Below are positions 9,210 to 19,977 of a DNA stretch of 36,408 nucleotides, piece after piece (the first letter of the stretch is position 1; each line of letters starts with the position of its first letter). The notes under the pieces were generated by a model that worked only from the letters and a program-made list of their open reading frames with translations, did not search any database and was not told where the DNA came from. Origin of the DNA: Chara braunii (taxonomy: Eukaryota; Streptophyta; Charophyceae; Charales; Characeae); the NCBI GenBank assembly GCA_003427395.1, contig BFEA01000007.1:6878418-6914825 (forward strand), given 5' to 3'. The translations under genes and the position numbers were made by a program.

Positions 9210-10417
9210 TGTTGCATACTCGTGAATACTTCAACAAGTATGGGCAAAACCAAAGATCAACCAATATAGGATGAGCATGTATGCAACGGAAGTCTGATAA
9301 ATGGACTGACTCACATAGACTGAACTCATACAGATATCACTCAACACACAAGCAATCGTGAGATGGTGGGGTCTGAGCCAATCATAGACGATGCTCAGGT
9401 CCCGTACAACCATACACAGATGAAAGGTGGGAGGAGAGACGAAGGAGGTGGGAGATGTAGGCAGCGCCAGATGTCACCGAGATAGAATCCAGTAGGTCAG
9501 CGATATGGTAGTCCAAAATGTCATCGAACAAGATCAAAATGTCGTGGACAATAAGTCACCAATGTCGGAGGTACAAAGTCCTAATGTAACCGGTGTCCAA
9601 TCTGTGATGCTGCCGAGTATCAATCCCAACAATCTCCAAGTCTCAAATCTGGTAAGTATCACAGCCTCTTACCACCGAAGTCCAACACTGATCTCTCGTC
9701 CATATCATAGTCTCCAATCTGAAGAAGAAGGAGATGAAGAAGAAGTCTGAAGAAGAAGAAGAAGAAGAAGAAGAAGAAGAAGAAGAGGAGAAGAATCTGA
9801 AGAAGAAGAAGAAGAAGAGGAGAAGGAGGAGATAGCAGAGGAGGAGGGAGAGATGGCGAGGTAGGGAGGAGGAGAGTCCTCGTTACCCTGTCCTGGTCCG
9901 AAACCCTACCTGCAAGGTGCAAGGTGGTGCCTTGAAGCCTTCTGCAGTCGAAGTCCGCGGAAGCTATGGCGCCACAGGTAAGTATCTCGCTGTTCTCTAT
10001 CCCGAACTGCAGTCTAGCGCTAACCTCGCGCTACTGCAGTAGCTGCACTCTACAAAGAATAGCGCAACGTTCCCCCAAGGGCTGCTGCTCCGGAATGACT
10101 GAACAGGCGGCCTCCCGATACCTAAGTACCGGTGTGGAAAGGCTGGCCTCTATGCTTGCGAGGCCGAGCCGTGATCTGAATCGTCAAAAGTGACAATTCA
10201 GATCAGACCGGCGGGCGGCAGCCTCAAGAGCGCCGCCAGGCCCAACAGTAACGTCGTTTGGGCCTGCCCGTCTAGTTTGGTCCGAATTGTGGCCTAAGGC
10301 CAACCGGTGGGCCTGCAAATGGCGCTTCCGGTTTAAAGGTCCGGCGTTGGGCTTGGACCGGCCTCCAAACCCCTAACTGTCGGGCCTAACCGGGCCCGTG
10401 TGACACAGTGTGTAACA
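9210..10417 (-). repeat. Element A 5' LTR (long copy)
   Basis: On the minus strand it starts TGTTACACACTGTGTC at 10417 and ends GCAACA at 9210, just before the PBS. 9840-10417 matches the other LTR. 9216-9839 is absent from the other LTR and includes a long GAA/CTT microsatellite at 9721-9835. It contains the hairpin at 10172-10205. The right edge abuts the gag of element B without any spacer. Confidence 0.82.
9721..9835. repeat. GAA/CTT microsatellite
   Basis: Imperfect (GAA)n on the plus strand, broken by GAG and TCT triplets, inside the long LTR copy. The poly-Glu/Lys and poly-Leu/Phe frames that cross it are composition effects and not genes. Confidence 0.85.
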
Positions 10418-11377
10418 ATGAGGCTCTCGACACTTGATTGAGAACGGTCCCAGTGTGGGTCAAGGCAAAGAGGACGTTGTTAGAGGAAGAGGTGATTACT
10501 GCCACCTCGTATCTTGAGGGTTTGACAGCGCGATGGCTAGATGGATCAGTAGCCTCGAAAGGGTTCGGTAGGCGCATGAACGATTGGGCTAAGACCCATA
10601 TTGGAGTTGGTAGAAACGCGATGGCAGAACCCGCAGCAGGCCCAACAGCCCAGTGGCGCTTTGACCCGGCTTGATACTAAGAAGTACAAGTCGGCGCGTG
10701 AGCTTACCGCTGTCGTGGAGTGTCTCGTTGTCGTCCCCAGCGTGCGCTGTGATCCACAGGTCCTCATGACCATGTACGTGAGATGTCTTCTCACAAACGT
10801 CAAGAACTTGTTGGTCAGTGAGGCCAATATCGAATATCACACTCTGGACTCCTTCAACAAGGCGGCCCTAGACTTGAAGGCTAAGCTAGGGGAGCCCAAC
10901 AACCCTCTAGGGACGGAAGAAAGAAGAAGAGTCCACAGGAGTGGAAGAAGAAAGGTAATTGATTGATGATGGTTGATTCCGAAGGTAATCAAATTGAGAT
11001 CGATGATTATTATGACTTAGTGGACGGTACAAAGTTTGAGTACGAGGATAGTGTTGAGGGTAGCAACCTCGCCTCTCTTGTAAAGGTTAAGGCAGACGTC
11101 TGCGGCAAGGGCGGTCAACGAAAGAGTCAGGGGCAGACCCAAAACTCAAACAAGGCACCAGCTCGGGTGAGGGCGGGTCTGGAACAAGATGTGTGGCGAA
11201 CCCACTATTTGCGAGTACAGCTATCAACAGTTCAGATGCAAGAACGTGAAGGTATCGCAGAAGATACCTCCCAAAGGTGTTTGGGGAATTCCTCTTCCCA
11301 TAGCGGAGCTTCTACGAGTTCCAATTCGGGAAACACATCGGGCCACTAGAAGTTGTAGCTGCTTCTGCTCTTGTTGA
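10418..11377 (+). pseudogene. Element B Gag remnant
   Basis: It begins within the capsid core: after a TGA at about 10436 it reads LRTVPVWVKAKRTLLEEEV, then a YLEGLTARWLDG block that matches the FLEGSAARWLNG block of element C. After a frameshift at about 10600 it continues as RELTAVVECLVVVPSVRCD and VRCLLTNVKNLLVSEANIE, the same order as in C. A second frameshift near 10960 leads to an acidic linker (NQIEIDDYYDLVDG). The expected CCHC knuckle near 11190-11260 is too altered to read. The nearest relative in the window is the gag of element C. Confidence 0.75.
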
Positions 11378-11378
11378 A

Positions 11379-11807
11379 GTGGGCGATGTACCCTCCCCAC
11401 TTCAAGAGTTGGCTGAAGCTATTGATTCTTTAGTCACCCCGCAGACGCATCGTGACCCAACGATATTCTTTTCATTGGATGTGTCTGAGGCCTTAAAAGA
11501 CTTGCAAAGTGAGTGGTTGGCAAGGGACCCTCATAAGTCTTGGGTGACACTAAGTAGAGGTCCTAGAGGGGAGCACTTCGTTGTGGAAGTCGGTGTAGGT
11601 GGACGCAAATGTGGTGCCTTCGTAGACATTGGCTCCACGCAAAACTTCATAAGTCGCAACTGCGTTGAGAGACTGCGCCTATTGGACTGGGTGCAACGCT
11701 TGGGTAGATCGGTAGCCTCTACCCTAGCCAACAAAGAGCGCATGGTTGTTAACGACTACGTTAAGGATGCAGTCTGCACCTTATGGAGGTGGGGAACGCA
11801 ATCATAA
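11379..11807 (+). pseudogene. Element B protease region
   Basis: A retroviral-type aspartic protease follows an unrecognised linker. The catalytic loop is GGRKCGAFVDIGSTQNFISR, with Asp at 11625-11627 but Ile (ATT) where Thr or Ser is normal. Further on it reads RLGRSVASTLANKERMVVNDY, the same order as in C. The frame is lost near 11800. The next part of the fold (ISFLISDDLPFDMLLGM) is in another frame and is followed by stops at 11868-11895. Confidence 0.75.
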
Positions 11808-11904
11808 GATTTCGTTCCTAATTAGCGACGACTTGCCATTTGACATGTTGTTAGGTATGCACTCCCTCTAGGTTGCAAAGCCCCAGTTTGACTAGGACTG
11901 AAAG

Positions 11905-13092
11905 GTGCTTAAGCATGTACTACCAGAAGGGAGGATAGTCGGATCTGCAAAGTATAAGGCTCACAGTTGGATAGACTCTTACGGGTGTATGTGTGCATTA
12001 GCCTTCTATAATTATTATAAACAGAACCAAGAGGAGGGTATGTACTTAGTTTTTGTCTATGAGAAAGGGGTGGTCGTTAAAACACACCCAGAGATAGAAA
12101 ATGTTGTCGCAAAGTACCCTCATCTGTTTGAGGAGCCTTCAGGGGTTGTAGAACGGGAGGTTGTCCATGCCATAGAGATAGTTATTGGGAGCAAGATAAC
12201 CAAAGGAAGAATTTATAGGATGGCATCGGCCGAGTTGGATGAACTTAGGCGACAATTGAAAGAGCTCACAGAAAAGGGTTGGATACAGCCTAGTACCTCC
12301 CTCTTCGGCTCTCTAGTCCTATTTGTCTCAAAAAAGGAGGGGACTTTGAGGATGTGCATTGATTATAGAGGCCTCGATGCCATCACTGTGAAGAACGCAA
12401 AGCCTCTACCGCGCATCGACGACCTTCTCGATAAGGTACGGGGATGTAAGTACTTTACTAAGATAAACTTAAAATCCGGCTACCATCAAATTGCCATCAG
12501 ACTTGAGGACCAACACAAAAACGCATTTCAGACCAGGTACGGTCTGTACGAGTTTGTGGTGATGCGCTTTGGCATTTGCAATGTGTCGGGTACATTCCAA
12601 CACGCTATGAATAGGATATTCCACGAGTACTTAGATAAGTTCATCGTTATGTACTTCGACGACATACTTATGTTTAGTAGAACTGTTGAGGAGCATGCTC
12701 TACATCTAAAAACTGTACTTTCACTCTTTCGACAACACAAGTATAAGATCAACCTAGAGAAATACGAATTTGGTCGCACTAAAATCTTGTACTTGGGTCA
12801 TGAGATATCCGCGGATGGGATAAGGCCCGAAGATGCCAAGGTGGCTAGCATTCGTGACTGGCCACGACCTCAGTCTGTGACTGAGGTTAGATCTTTCTTA
12901 GGGATGACCAGCTACTACCGCAATTTTGTAAATAACTATAGCACGGTGACCAACCCTTTGACTGATCAAACTCACCTTGACACACCATGGGAATGGACCG
13001 ACGAGTGTGAAGTTGCTTTCAAGCGACTGAAGCATGCTCTCACGCACCATGAGGTTCTCATGGTTTCGATCCTGAGAAGCCATTCGTTGTGA
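11905..13092 (+). pseudogene. Element B reverse transcriptase and connection domain
   Basis: A 395-codon open frame covering the protease-RT linker (KTHPEIENVVAKYPHLFEEP) and a full RT. Blocks are LTEKGWIQPSTSLFGSLVLF, LRMCIDYRGLDAI, PLPRIDDLLDKVRG, FEFVV-like YEFVVMRFGICN and the catalytic MYFDDIL. The motif holding the first catalytic Asp reads FTKINLKSGYHQI, so Asp is Asn. The connection region follows (VTEVRSFLGMTSYYRNFV). The frame is lost at about 13068, just before the RNase H domain, through a one-base deletion. It keeps the CIDYR motif that element C has lost. Confidence 0.9.
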
Positions 13093-13920
13093 CTACTGGC
13101 GCAAGCCAGTATGGCATTGGCGCAGTGCTGGCTCAACAGGAGGCGAAGAAGTTGAGACTGGTCGAGTGCATGAGTAAAACGATGCTATCAAAAAAGTTAG
13201 CGAAGTCCACCTATAAAAGGGAACTCTACGACCTCTACAAAGTACTTGTCCATCGGAGACACTATCTGTTGGGAAGGTTCTTCTATTTGACAACTGACCA
13301 TCAGACACTCGAGGGGATCAAGACACAAATTGTCCTCTCCGATGCACTCAAACGCTGGATTGAGGTCATAGACCAATATGACTTCAAGCTAGATTATGTG
13401 AAGGGAGAGTACAACAAGGTTGCTGATGCATTGTCACAAAGGGCATACTACCTAGGTGCGTTAATAATTGAATTTGGCTTACTAGACGATGTAACTCGGT
13501 CGATGGTGGAAGCCTACAAGGAAGACCCTGTCATGATGGACATCATACGCAAACGTCAGGCCCAAGACAAGGCCACATCCGATGAGTTTGTGATAGTGGA
13601 TGGGTTACTCTTTCTTGAAAATGTAGGGTTTAAAAGATTAGTTGTTCCATCTAGTGAGATTTTACGTAGTTTGTTTTTAGGAGAGTGTCAGGATGCAATG
13701 AAACATTTCCTCTATAAAAAGACTAGTGCAAATCTGGTACAACGATTCTGGTGGCCTGGTATGCTAGACAAAGCTAAGCAGTACGTACAGACTTGTCAAG
13801 CTCGTGAGTGGGACAAGTTGCGAACTCAAGCTCCGCTTGGGTTACTCGAGCCCTTGCCCATTCCTACTCGTTTGGGACAGTGTCTCCATGGACTTCATGG
13901 AGGGGAAGGCACCTGCATAA
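13089..13920 (+). pseudogene. Element B RNase H and truncated integrase
   Basis: RNase H begins VTTGASQYGIGAVLAQQ, where Gly (GGC, 13098-13100) stands in place of the first catalytic Asp. TYKRELYDLYKVL and TTDHQTLEGIK carry the other acidic residues. Linker and integrase N-terminus follow: NLVQRFWWPGMLDKAKQYV, then TCQARE where the second zinc Cys is lost. The text reaches QAPLGLLEPLPIP and the first core region (SMDFMEG, after a frame change) and then stops at a TAA (13918-13920). The rest of the integrase and any chromodomain are missing; the purine tract starts 26 bases later. Confidence 0.87.
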
Positions 13921-13946
13921 AAGCATCTCAGCGTACTTTCGAGGCT

Positions 13947-13954
13947 AAGGGGGA
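13947..13954 (+). other. Element B polypurine tract
   Basis: AAGGGGGA stands directly before the TG that opens the 3' LTR. It has the position and composition of the plus-strand primer of LTR retrotransposons. Confidence 0.65.
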
Positions 13955-15057
13955 TGTAATGTTCGGAATGTCCTCATGGGGCCCTAGACAACATGCATAT
14001 GTCTTGGACTGTGGCCCCCCAGTGAGCCTCGTGCCCGCCCTAAGTGAAGGCGGGCCTGAATATCCACGAGAGACCCTTATCTCTGCATTTTCCAATATGA
14101 GTCTCAGACAGTTGTTGCACGCCAGTTCGTTGAAGTGCAACCTGGGCTCACCGTGGGCTCTTCCAGAAGAAGCAGCTGCGCCAGGCAATTGAGCCTAGGA
14201 CGCGGGTGGTTGCGCCCTGGACACACGCAACATGAGGCCGATATATCACGAAGTGGCAGCGGGCCAATGAGAATGCAGCATTGTTGTCTCAGGCACCCCG
14301 CGGGCCAATGCAAACACAACAAACACTCGGAGCCTGGAAAATCCTGGGTGTGCCTAACTGAAAAGGGCCCAGGCCCTCAACTCAACAAATGGGCCTGGCC
14401 GCAGACACTTGGGCCCGACCGAAAACTACTAGAAATTTCCACAGCCAGGCCCAAACAGTCCAGTAGTCGCAGTAGCTCCCATATAGGGAGGAGGCCGGGC
14501 AGTGTCTGGCATTCTGGCCTAGGCAGGCAATGCAGACACGCTGCTGCGATAGTGCGCAAATGTCTGCTTGTGCTGATGTTGGCTGGGGCACGTGGAGGCG
14601 CTGCAGGGCAGCGGGGTGCTAGCGGCCATAGCCGGGCTGCAGGGCGCAGCAGCTAGAGGCGACGGTGGTCTTCAGGAGGAGGCGCATGTGTGGGTGGACA
14701 AGGGTGATGAGGGGAGTCGAGAGTACGTACCTGGTGTATGTGGCAGGTCGTCATTGAGGTTGACGTAATGTACATTGGGCTTCAAAGTCGAAGTGAGCCT
14801 GTTGCATGAATTTAGATAGGCTAGGTAGGACGAGTAGAGTAGGCTGGGCGCTGGGCGCCAGACAAGAGGAGCGACATTGAATATTGCGTTGGTGTGGCTC
14901 GAGGGCCTAAACATTGGCTCACAAGTTCATTGTATTGCTCTTATTTGGACGGAATCTTGGTGCATTTGAGCTCTCAGCTTGTTACATGACTATCTGGACT
15001 TCTTCGTGATTTTGTAACTCGTTTTTCTGTATATCGCTCTCGCTCATATTCCTTGCA
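13955..15057 (+). repeat. Element B 3' LTR
   Basis: It starts TGTAATGTTCGG after the purine tract and ends TTCCTTGCA, the same ending as the LTRs of element C (27097 and 34830). Shared blocks with C are GCCCGCCCTAAGTGAAGGC near the start and AGTAGGCTGGGCGC towards the end, with much divergence between. No PBS follows 15057, which fits a 3' LTR. The matching 5' LTR is not in the window. Confidence 0.78.
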
Positions 15058-16328
15058 GTAACAAATTATTAATAATTCATTACTTGGGTATTAGAAATAA
15101 ATTAGTATAGACATAGAACCCCCCAAAAAAACAAAAAACGGGCGTGAAAACCCCCCAAAAGAATTTTGGGGGCTTGGCTCCTCAGTGGGGAAGGGTCCTG
15201 GACCGTTTTCTTTTTTGCCTTTTTTTTGTTGAAATTTGGCAGATCCGGACCTTCCAGTCCGGACGTCTGGAGTCCGGACTGAATCCAGACCGTATGGACG
15301 GCTGTCCGGACGTCCGGATCATAGCCATGGTTAAAATCCCAAAAAAATAAAAAATAAAAAAAATTGTATGGTAGGGTAGCTAACAACCCTCTCCACGTCC
15401 CAAGGGGGTCAGAACCCTGAAAACCCCTTCATTGGGCAGGTGGAACATTCGTTGGGACCAGTTCTACAACATAGAACTGGTTTTTGGAAGGGAATTTTGC
15501 TCCCGCTCTATCATTGAATGGGGACGGCCCCTTCTACCTCCAACGAGACACTAAAGCACCTCGTGCTTGTGGCATCGGGTAATTGATCGGTTTGATGGAT
15601 CATCTGACACGTGTTTTATCTTCGTCCTTTGTCTTCTACTTCTTTTGGTTCGGCTTCTTCTTCTGCTTTGGATTCTGAAGGATCTAACGCAGACGATCTA
15701 GATACCCTCCTCTCTTCTTCCGCTCCTCAATCGTCATCCGCTGTCTCTACTTCGCCATGAAGTAGGCGATCTCTTATGCCACATACAGAGAACGGATCGA
15801 TGCTAAACTTTTCTCACCTCGTGCTCCAGCCTATGCCCGCCTTCGATTTTGGCAAGGTCGTCATTTCAGATTGAGTCCTGATCTCTTGTGGTTTTTACAG
15901 TCCGTAAGCAGCCGGTGTAGGTACGTGGCCGTGGACATCGAGATTCGTGAAAGAGAGCGACATGGAGGATCCCCTCCTCAGATGAAACTCAAAAAGGCAG
16001 TGATCAGGGTGACTCTTGGGAAAGCTGCAAGAGGAGAATGTGAAGCTAGGCTACTAGAGTGGCCCGCGGTCACTTGCCTGGCCGGGCCGAAAAGATTTAA
16101 AAAAAAAAAAAAAATAAAAAAAATTAAATTTTTATTTTATATTTTAAATTTGGTAAAGAATTTTGATGTGACTCTGAGGCAAAAGTTGTTCAGTTTATTT
16201 TTCTGTATAACATAGTTTTTTTTCGGATTTTTTGAATTTATGTTTTTCTTTTGCTGGGATCCTCCCTTGTCCTTGCACGGGCTGGCCACCCGGGACCCGG
16301 GCGGCCCGGCTGGTAGCCTGGATGTAAA
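15058..16328. other. Unassigned intergenic repeat-like DNA
   Basis: No gene could be supported. 15120-15360 has runs of C and A and a cluster of TCCGGAC words forming inverted repeats. 15600-15870 has a Ser-rich frame broken by stops that may be old coding DNA of unknown type. 16099-16160 is an A-run followed by AT-rich sequence that resembles 24790-24900. 16255-16320 is very GC-rich (GGGACCCGGGCGGCCCGG). Confidence 0.4.
15242..15320. repeat. TCCGGAC-rich inverted-repeat cluster
   Basis: Several TCCGGAC or GTCCGGAC words occur in 80 bases. The cluster opens with GATCCGGAC and closes with GTCCGGATC, which are reverse complements. It could fold back on itself; no transposase or known element end was recognised. 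Confidence 0.45.
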
Positions 16329-16481
16329 GATAATATCCTTGACTTCTTTCTCCACTGTGGGAAAGCCAAGAGGATGTGGGAGAAAACAAAGGAAGTTTGG
16401 GACTTGTTGATGAACTCTCGCTCCTCCACTGAGATAGCCATCTTCGTAAGAAGAATGCAATTCCCTGAACTGACATGCTGA
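16329..16481 (+). pseudogene. Possible LINE ORF2 end (zinc-binding RT-associated domain)
   Basis: The open stretch reads DNILDFFLHCGKAKRMWEK, TKEVWDLLMNSRSSTEIAIF, and then ends at a TGA at 16479-16481. The pattern of H-C-x(2-3)-K/A followed by a Trp and a second Trp seven residues on resembles the zf-RVT domain found at the C-terminus of plant LINE reverse transcriptases. After the stop another frame gives ALLSNARKAVIWAAGWKVRR, which fits the helical region that usually follows. No RT motif is present upstream, so this is at best a small dead fragment. Confidence 0.4.
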
Positions 16482-18330
16482 CCAGCCTTGAATGCGCCTT
16501 GCTCAGCAATGCCAGAAAGGCAGTTATCTGGGCCGCAGGTTGGAAAGTCAGAAGACTAGACCTGGAAGCGAACAACGGATGTAGTTGAGAGTAGCGTGGG
16601 AGTAAAATGGAGGAGGACTAAACAACAAATCAAGGCGTAAAAGATCAAGAAAAGTCGTTATCATTCCATCTTGGGCAAAGGTGAAATGGCACATTTGGAG
16701 GCAGGTGATCTTGTATTCAAGAGTTGTAGCAGAGAAGTCAGACCATGGTTTAACACCCAGCAGCAAAAACAAGAAAGGGAGGACAATGAAGCCCCCAGGG
16801 CAGGGTGGACATGTTAAAGCACATATAAGAAGGCTGGAGGAATCTGAAAATACCAAGAGCGAGTGCAAGCAGCAAAAGATGAAGAGGTCACTAGTGGTTG
16901 AGGGAGAGAACCTCATCACTTGTGCAAGAGCCTGCGGTATGTACGTACAACAAAGGGCAAATGAGCTGTCAACTTGAAAAATAGAGGCAGACACGCAAAG
17001 GATGGGTGTTGGGAAAGACAAGATAGGATCACCAAGCCATGAGTGCTTATATTATTAATTCAGACGTGTAAATGGAAGTGGAACGACCCCCCCTTTGAAT
17101 GGCAGGGAGCTGATGAAAAGGAAACCTTTTTCTCTTTGAAAACGAAAGGGAAAAGGAAATTATCGACCACAGATTTGAAAGGCATTCCACGCTGCAGACC
17201 CCAAATTCAGATCCTAGGGTCGATATTCTGAAGCAAACAGGTCGTGGGCATGTGGTATTGGCTCCAAGTCAAGCCAAAGGAAGCAGAGGCTGGGACGAGA
17301 CCAGACCCAGTCCAATTCAATGCAAGGACCGGCCAGCCACATTTCAGGTAGATTACTCATTCATGTGAGGTGTGGAAGTGTTGTTGAAGCGCTTGTGCAC
17401 TACCTGCGAGTGGAGTGCGCGAGAGCCCTGCTGGGCAGCATTGTGCTGAGGAAGGGAGGCGGCCATAGCTTCTCAGCTAGTAGTAGGGAATAGACCTGAG
17501 TAGTAGCGGATGTATCTAGAGTCAAGATCTTAAGTAGAGAGAGTGAGAGGGGGTTGAGTGCATGCATGAGGAGGACAGAGAGAGAGAAGATGAGGATGTT
17601 GGATATGGGTTGTTGAACTCTGCGTTGTTGAGCGCCTGATGACTGAACTCTGAAACTGTTTACTATGATAATTTGTTGGATTTTCTAAGCTGCGCTATTC
17701 TGGACTTTGCATCTCTGGTCTCCAATGTGTATTTCGTGAGATCTCTCAATGTGTGTGTGTGCTCAAGGTGACGAGCAGTGAGGCTCAATGCTATTCGTAT
17801 CCGAGATGGAACTCTCTGCATCCGCTGATGATGAACGCTGGCAAGATTAAGGCCGGTGAGGGGAGGTTTGGAGTCTGACATTGGGGCTGCCAGCCGAAGA
17901 AGAAGTGGTCAGGTTGGGGCGATGATGATGACGTACCTGCATGCGGGGAGCGCCGAGGAGCTTCACCGAAGGAACGTTCACAAGTGACGTGTATCCCCCC
18001 CTTAAGCCCTGCATTTGCTTTAATGAATTAATGAGTGTCATGGTAGCTTCCCAAATCTTGGTGTCGCTGCTGCTGTACAAAACACTTGGTGACATACCAG
18101 ATTTTGTCTTGAGTCAGCATCTGGTCAGACACGTGCATATAGTAGGTTGTGTTTAGGATAGAAGCTCGGCAGCTGGATGTATCAGCAGAAAGTAGGGAGC
18201 ATGGTCATGAGCGACGAGCGCTCATAAAACAACTCGTCTAGCCCTAAGCCCGGTACTGATTTGGATTGCGACCAAACCGGTGTTGACGCAGTGAGGAGCT
18301 GCAAGTCTTGAGAGTGAGCCTTTAGGTCCT
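16482..18330. other. Unassigned stretch upstream of element D
   Basis: No convincing coding region. 17270-17720 has GA-rich tracts and a GCGGCCATAGC word also found in the LTR of element B, and ends GGACTTTGCA at about 17713. It could hold the old 5' LTR of element D, but no primer-binding site follows, so the boundary is unproven. A C-run CCCCCCCTTAAG at about 17995-18006 looks like a minus-strand purine tract but has no LTR start beside it. Confidence 0.35.
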
Positions 18331-18341
18331 TGTGGGCATGA

Positions 18342-18374
18342 CGTCCTGTCTACATCGTTAAAGAATTCCTGAGG
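18342..18374 (+). other. Leader block shared by elements D and C
   Basis: CGTCCTGTCTACATCGTTAA followed by AGAATTCCTGAGG corresponds to 27769-27801 in the leader of element C, with a handful of mismatches. It is non-coding in both. Conservation in two otherwise diverged leaders hints at a packaging or translation signal, which is inference. Confidence 0.5.
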
Positions 18375-18736
18375 TTCTTGTTGTACGACCTTAAGCTACT
18401 GGTTGCCCACCAGCCTGACAGGGTAGTTGTAGTGACGTTGTGGGGAGGGAAGAACTCAGATAGGTCAGACTCCAATTTAGACTAGATAGTTTAAGTGTTG
18501 AGGGTGAGGTCTGCATGGTGAGGAGACGGAGGCTACTTACGTGTGCCTTTAGCAAACCATGTATGACTACCCGATGTTCGCAATGTTGACCTTGTCCGTG
18601 TTATAAGGTCCACTCGTCCGTTTCCTGTTTCCATTGGGGTTCCACCGAACTTGTGGTTACCATGCGGTTTACCATGCGGTCTGGTGGGTCCATGCAGCCA
18701 TACATAGCAGAACAGTAGCTGAAAATTGCCTGAAAG

Positions 18737-18997
18737 GTGGTAGAGAAGAAGAAAGAGGAGGAGAAAAAGAGAGAGAAAAAGGAGGAGATAAAAGAAAATT
18801 TGGAGCAGGAAAGGAAGGAGATGGAGGAGGAGAAAAAAAAGATGGAGAAAGAGATGAAGAAGAAGGAAGAAGTACTGAAAAAAGAGTTAGAAGAAGACGA
18901 GGAAGAAGAAGAGGGAGAAGGTTGGAGAGAAGAAGAAGAAGACTTGTGGGAGGAACAGGGGCTGAAGTTGCAGAAACCAGCCGAGCTGGTGAACTGA
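18737..18997 (+). pseudogene. Element D Gag N-terminal coiled coil
   Basis: An 86-codon frame made almost entirely of Lys, Glu and Met (EKKKEEEKKREKKEEIKE and so on). It would form a long charged helix or coiled coil. Taken alone it might be a low-complexity accident. But it leads into the Gag of element D, whose reading continues in another frame from about 18990 (RAGELRFMEVEDEDW), so I read it as the Gag N-terminus with a frameshift at its end. The start codon is uncertain. Confidence 0.5.
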
Positions 18998-19977
18998 GGT
19001 TCATGGAGGTGGAGGATGAGGATTGGGTGGAAAATTTTAGGTTTCATACCGAGCTGCCACCAGAGACAGATGCTGAAAGAGAAGCTTTTATGGCGAAGGT
19101 GGCGGCATGTGCACTCCACAATCCTTTCCTTGCCCAAAAGAGGAAAAGATATGGAGAAAAAAAGAGGTTGAAGGAAGGAGTGAGACTTCAAAAGGCACTA
19201 AGGGAACATAAGGGCCAAGAAGTGGAAGTGAAGGATACTCTTACTCTCCTAATAGATACTTTAGTGCACACCACCCTTGAGCTCAATGCACTACAAAAGA
19301 ATGTAGGGAAGATCGAGTTGCACCACGAAGAGTTCTAGAGCACCTGGAACAATTTCCTCAGCGTTTCGTCCTACCGGATAGACAAAATGATATTGGACTA
19401 CGCTCACCGACTAGATGATCTCTTCACCCATAAGATGGCAAACACTATCGCTGCGGTTAAGGTAGGCAGCCGTGGTGGTTGTGGAGATGGTGGCTACGAT
19501 GGGGATGATGACAAGAAAGGGAAAGGTTGCAGGAAGGATGATGGAAAGAAAGAGGGAGACAAGTCGGAGGGTGGAGAACGAAGGGAGAAGATGAAGGTTA
19601 AGGTCCCTTGGACATATACTAGGAAGAGGGAGGAGAGCATTTTTCATTTGAAGGCGGCGATGGACACATACCTGTACTCGCAGTTGATTCCGTATTGGGA
19701 TCGCGTACTCATGGCAAGTTCGTGCCTAGGAGGAGATGCAGCAAGCTTCGCCATTTCGCTAGTGAAGGAGGACGGATGCACCTTGATGGTGCAATACTTG
19801 CAACGAACTAGGATAAAGGACTTCTTCAAGGCTTTGAAAAACCGGTTCAAGGACAAGAACCTAGCTCGCCACGCAGAGCACCTCATTAGTAACCGCAAGT
19901 GGAAGAGTGCGCGGACACTCAAGGCCACTATGGACGAGCTGATGCAATGTTCGCGCCCTCCCCGCTCAGATTCTTAA
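18990..19977 (+). pseudogene. Element D Gag core
   Basis: One frame with a single TAG (19336-19338). The first part reads WVENFRFHTELPPETDAERE and a helical LLIDTLVHTTLELNALQKNV; the second has a Gly/Asp/Lys-rich linker (about 19460-19590). The retrotransposon Gag domain follows: REESIFHLKAAMDTYLYSQL, ASSCLGGDAASFAISLVKED, RIKDFFKALKNRFKDKNLAR and KSARTLKATMDELMQ. The order of hydrophobic helices and the F-x3-L-x2-RF block match Ty3-type capsids. The frame is lost near 19950 and continues in the next entry. Confidence 0.78.

Larger units (their letters stand above)
1654..10417 (-). mobile_element. Element A: degenerate Ty3/gypsy chromovirus-type LTR retrotransposon
   Basis: Read on the minus strand, the order is 5' LTR (10417-9210), PBS, AT-rich leader, gag, protease, reverse transcriptase, RNase H, integrase, chromodomain, purine tract and 3' LTR (2250-1654). 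This is the Ty3/gypsy order, with integrase after RNase H. The LTRs start TGTTACAC on the minus strand and end in CA. Pol stays in one frame for about 1,300 codons but holds four stops, and gag is frameshifted, so the copy is dead. The five bases outside the two LTRs (AACCA and ATGAG) do not match, so I see no target-site duplication. Its right end directly abuts the gag of element B, which suggests insertion into B followed by loss of B's left half. A sequencing-adapter artefact lies inside gag. Confidence 0.9.
10418..15057 (+). mobile_element. Element B: 5'-truncated Ty3/gypsy retrotransposon
   Basis: On the plus strand, remnants of gag, protease, RT, RNase H and the start of integrase are followed by a purine tract and a 3' LTR. 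It is closely related to element C; the Gag, RT and RNase H segments align block by block. It starts abruptly inside the Gag core at 10418, next to the LTR of element A, so the 5' LTR, leader and Gag N-terminus are missing. Most of the integrase is also missing: the reading goes from the first core Asp region straight to the purine tract. Several frameshifts and stops make it non-functional. Confidence 0.88.

Noticed and set aside
9659-9922. Leu/Phe-rich frame on the minus strand that looks like a membrane protein
   Set aside because: It is the reading of the GAA/CTT microsatellite inside the LTR of element A.
17941-18156. Possible small gene or a purine tract with an LTR on the minus strand
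   Set aside because: The 71-codon frame has no recognisable features. The C-run is not followed by a TG-type LTR start or by a second copy.
18601-19191. A 196-codon Ser-rich frame on the minus strand
   Set aside because: It is the complement of the Lys/Glu-rich Gag region of element D. Composition is low-complexity and no domain is seen.
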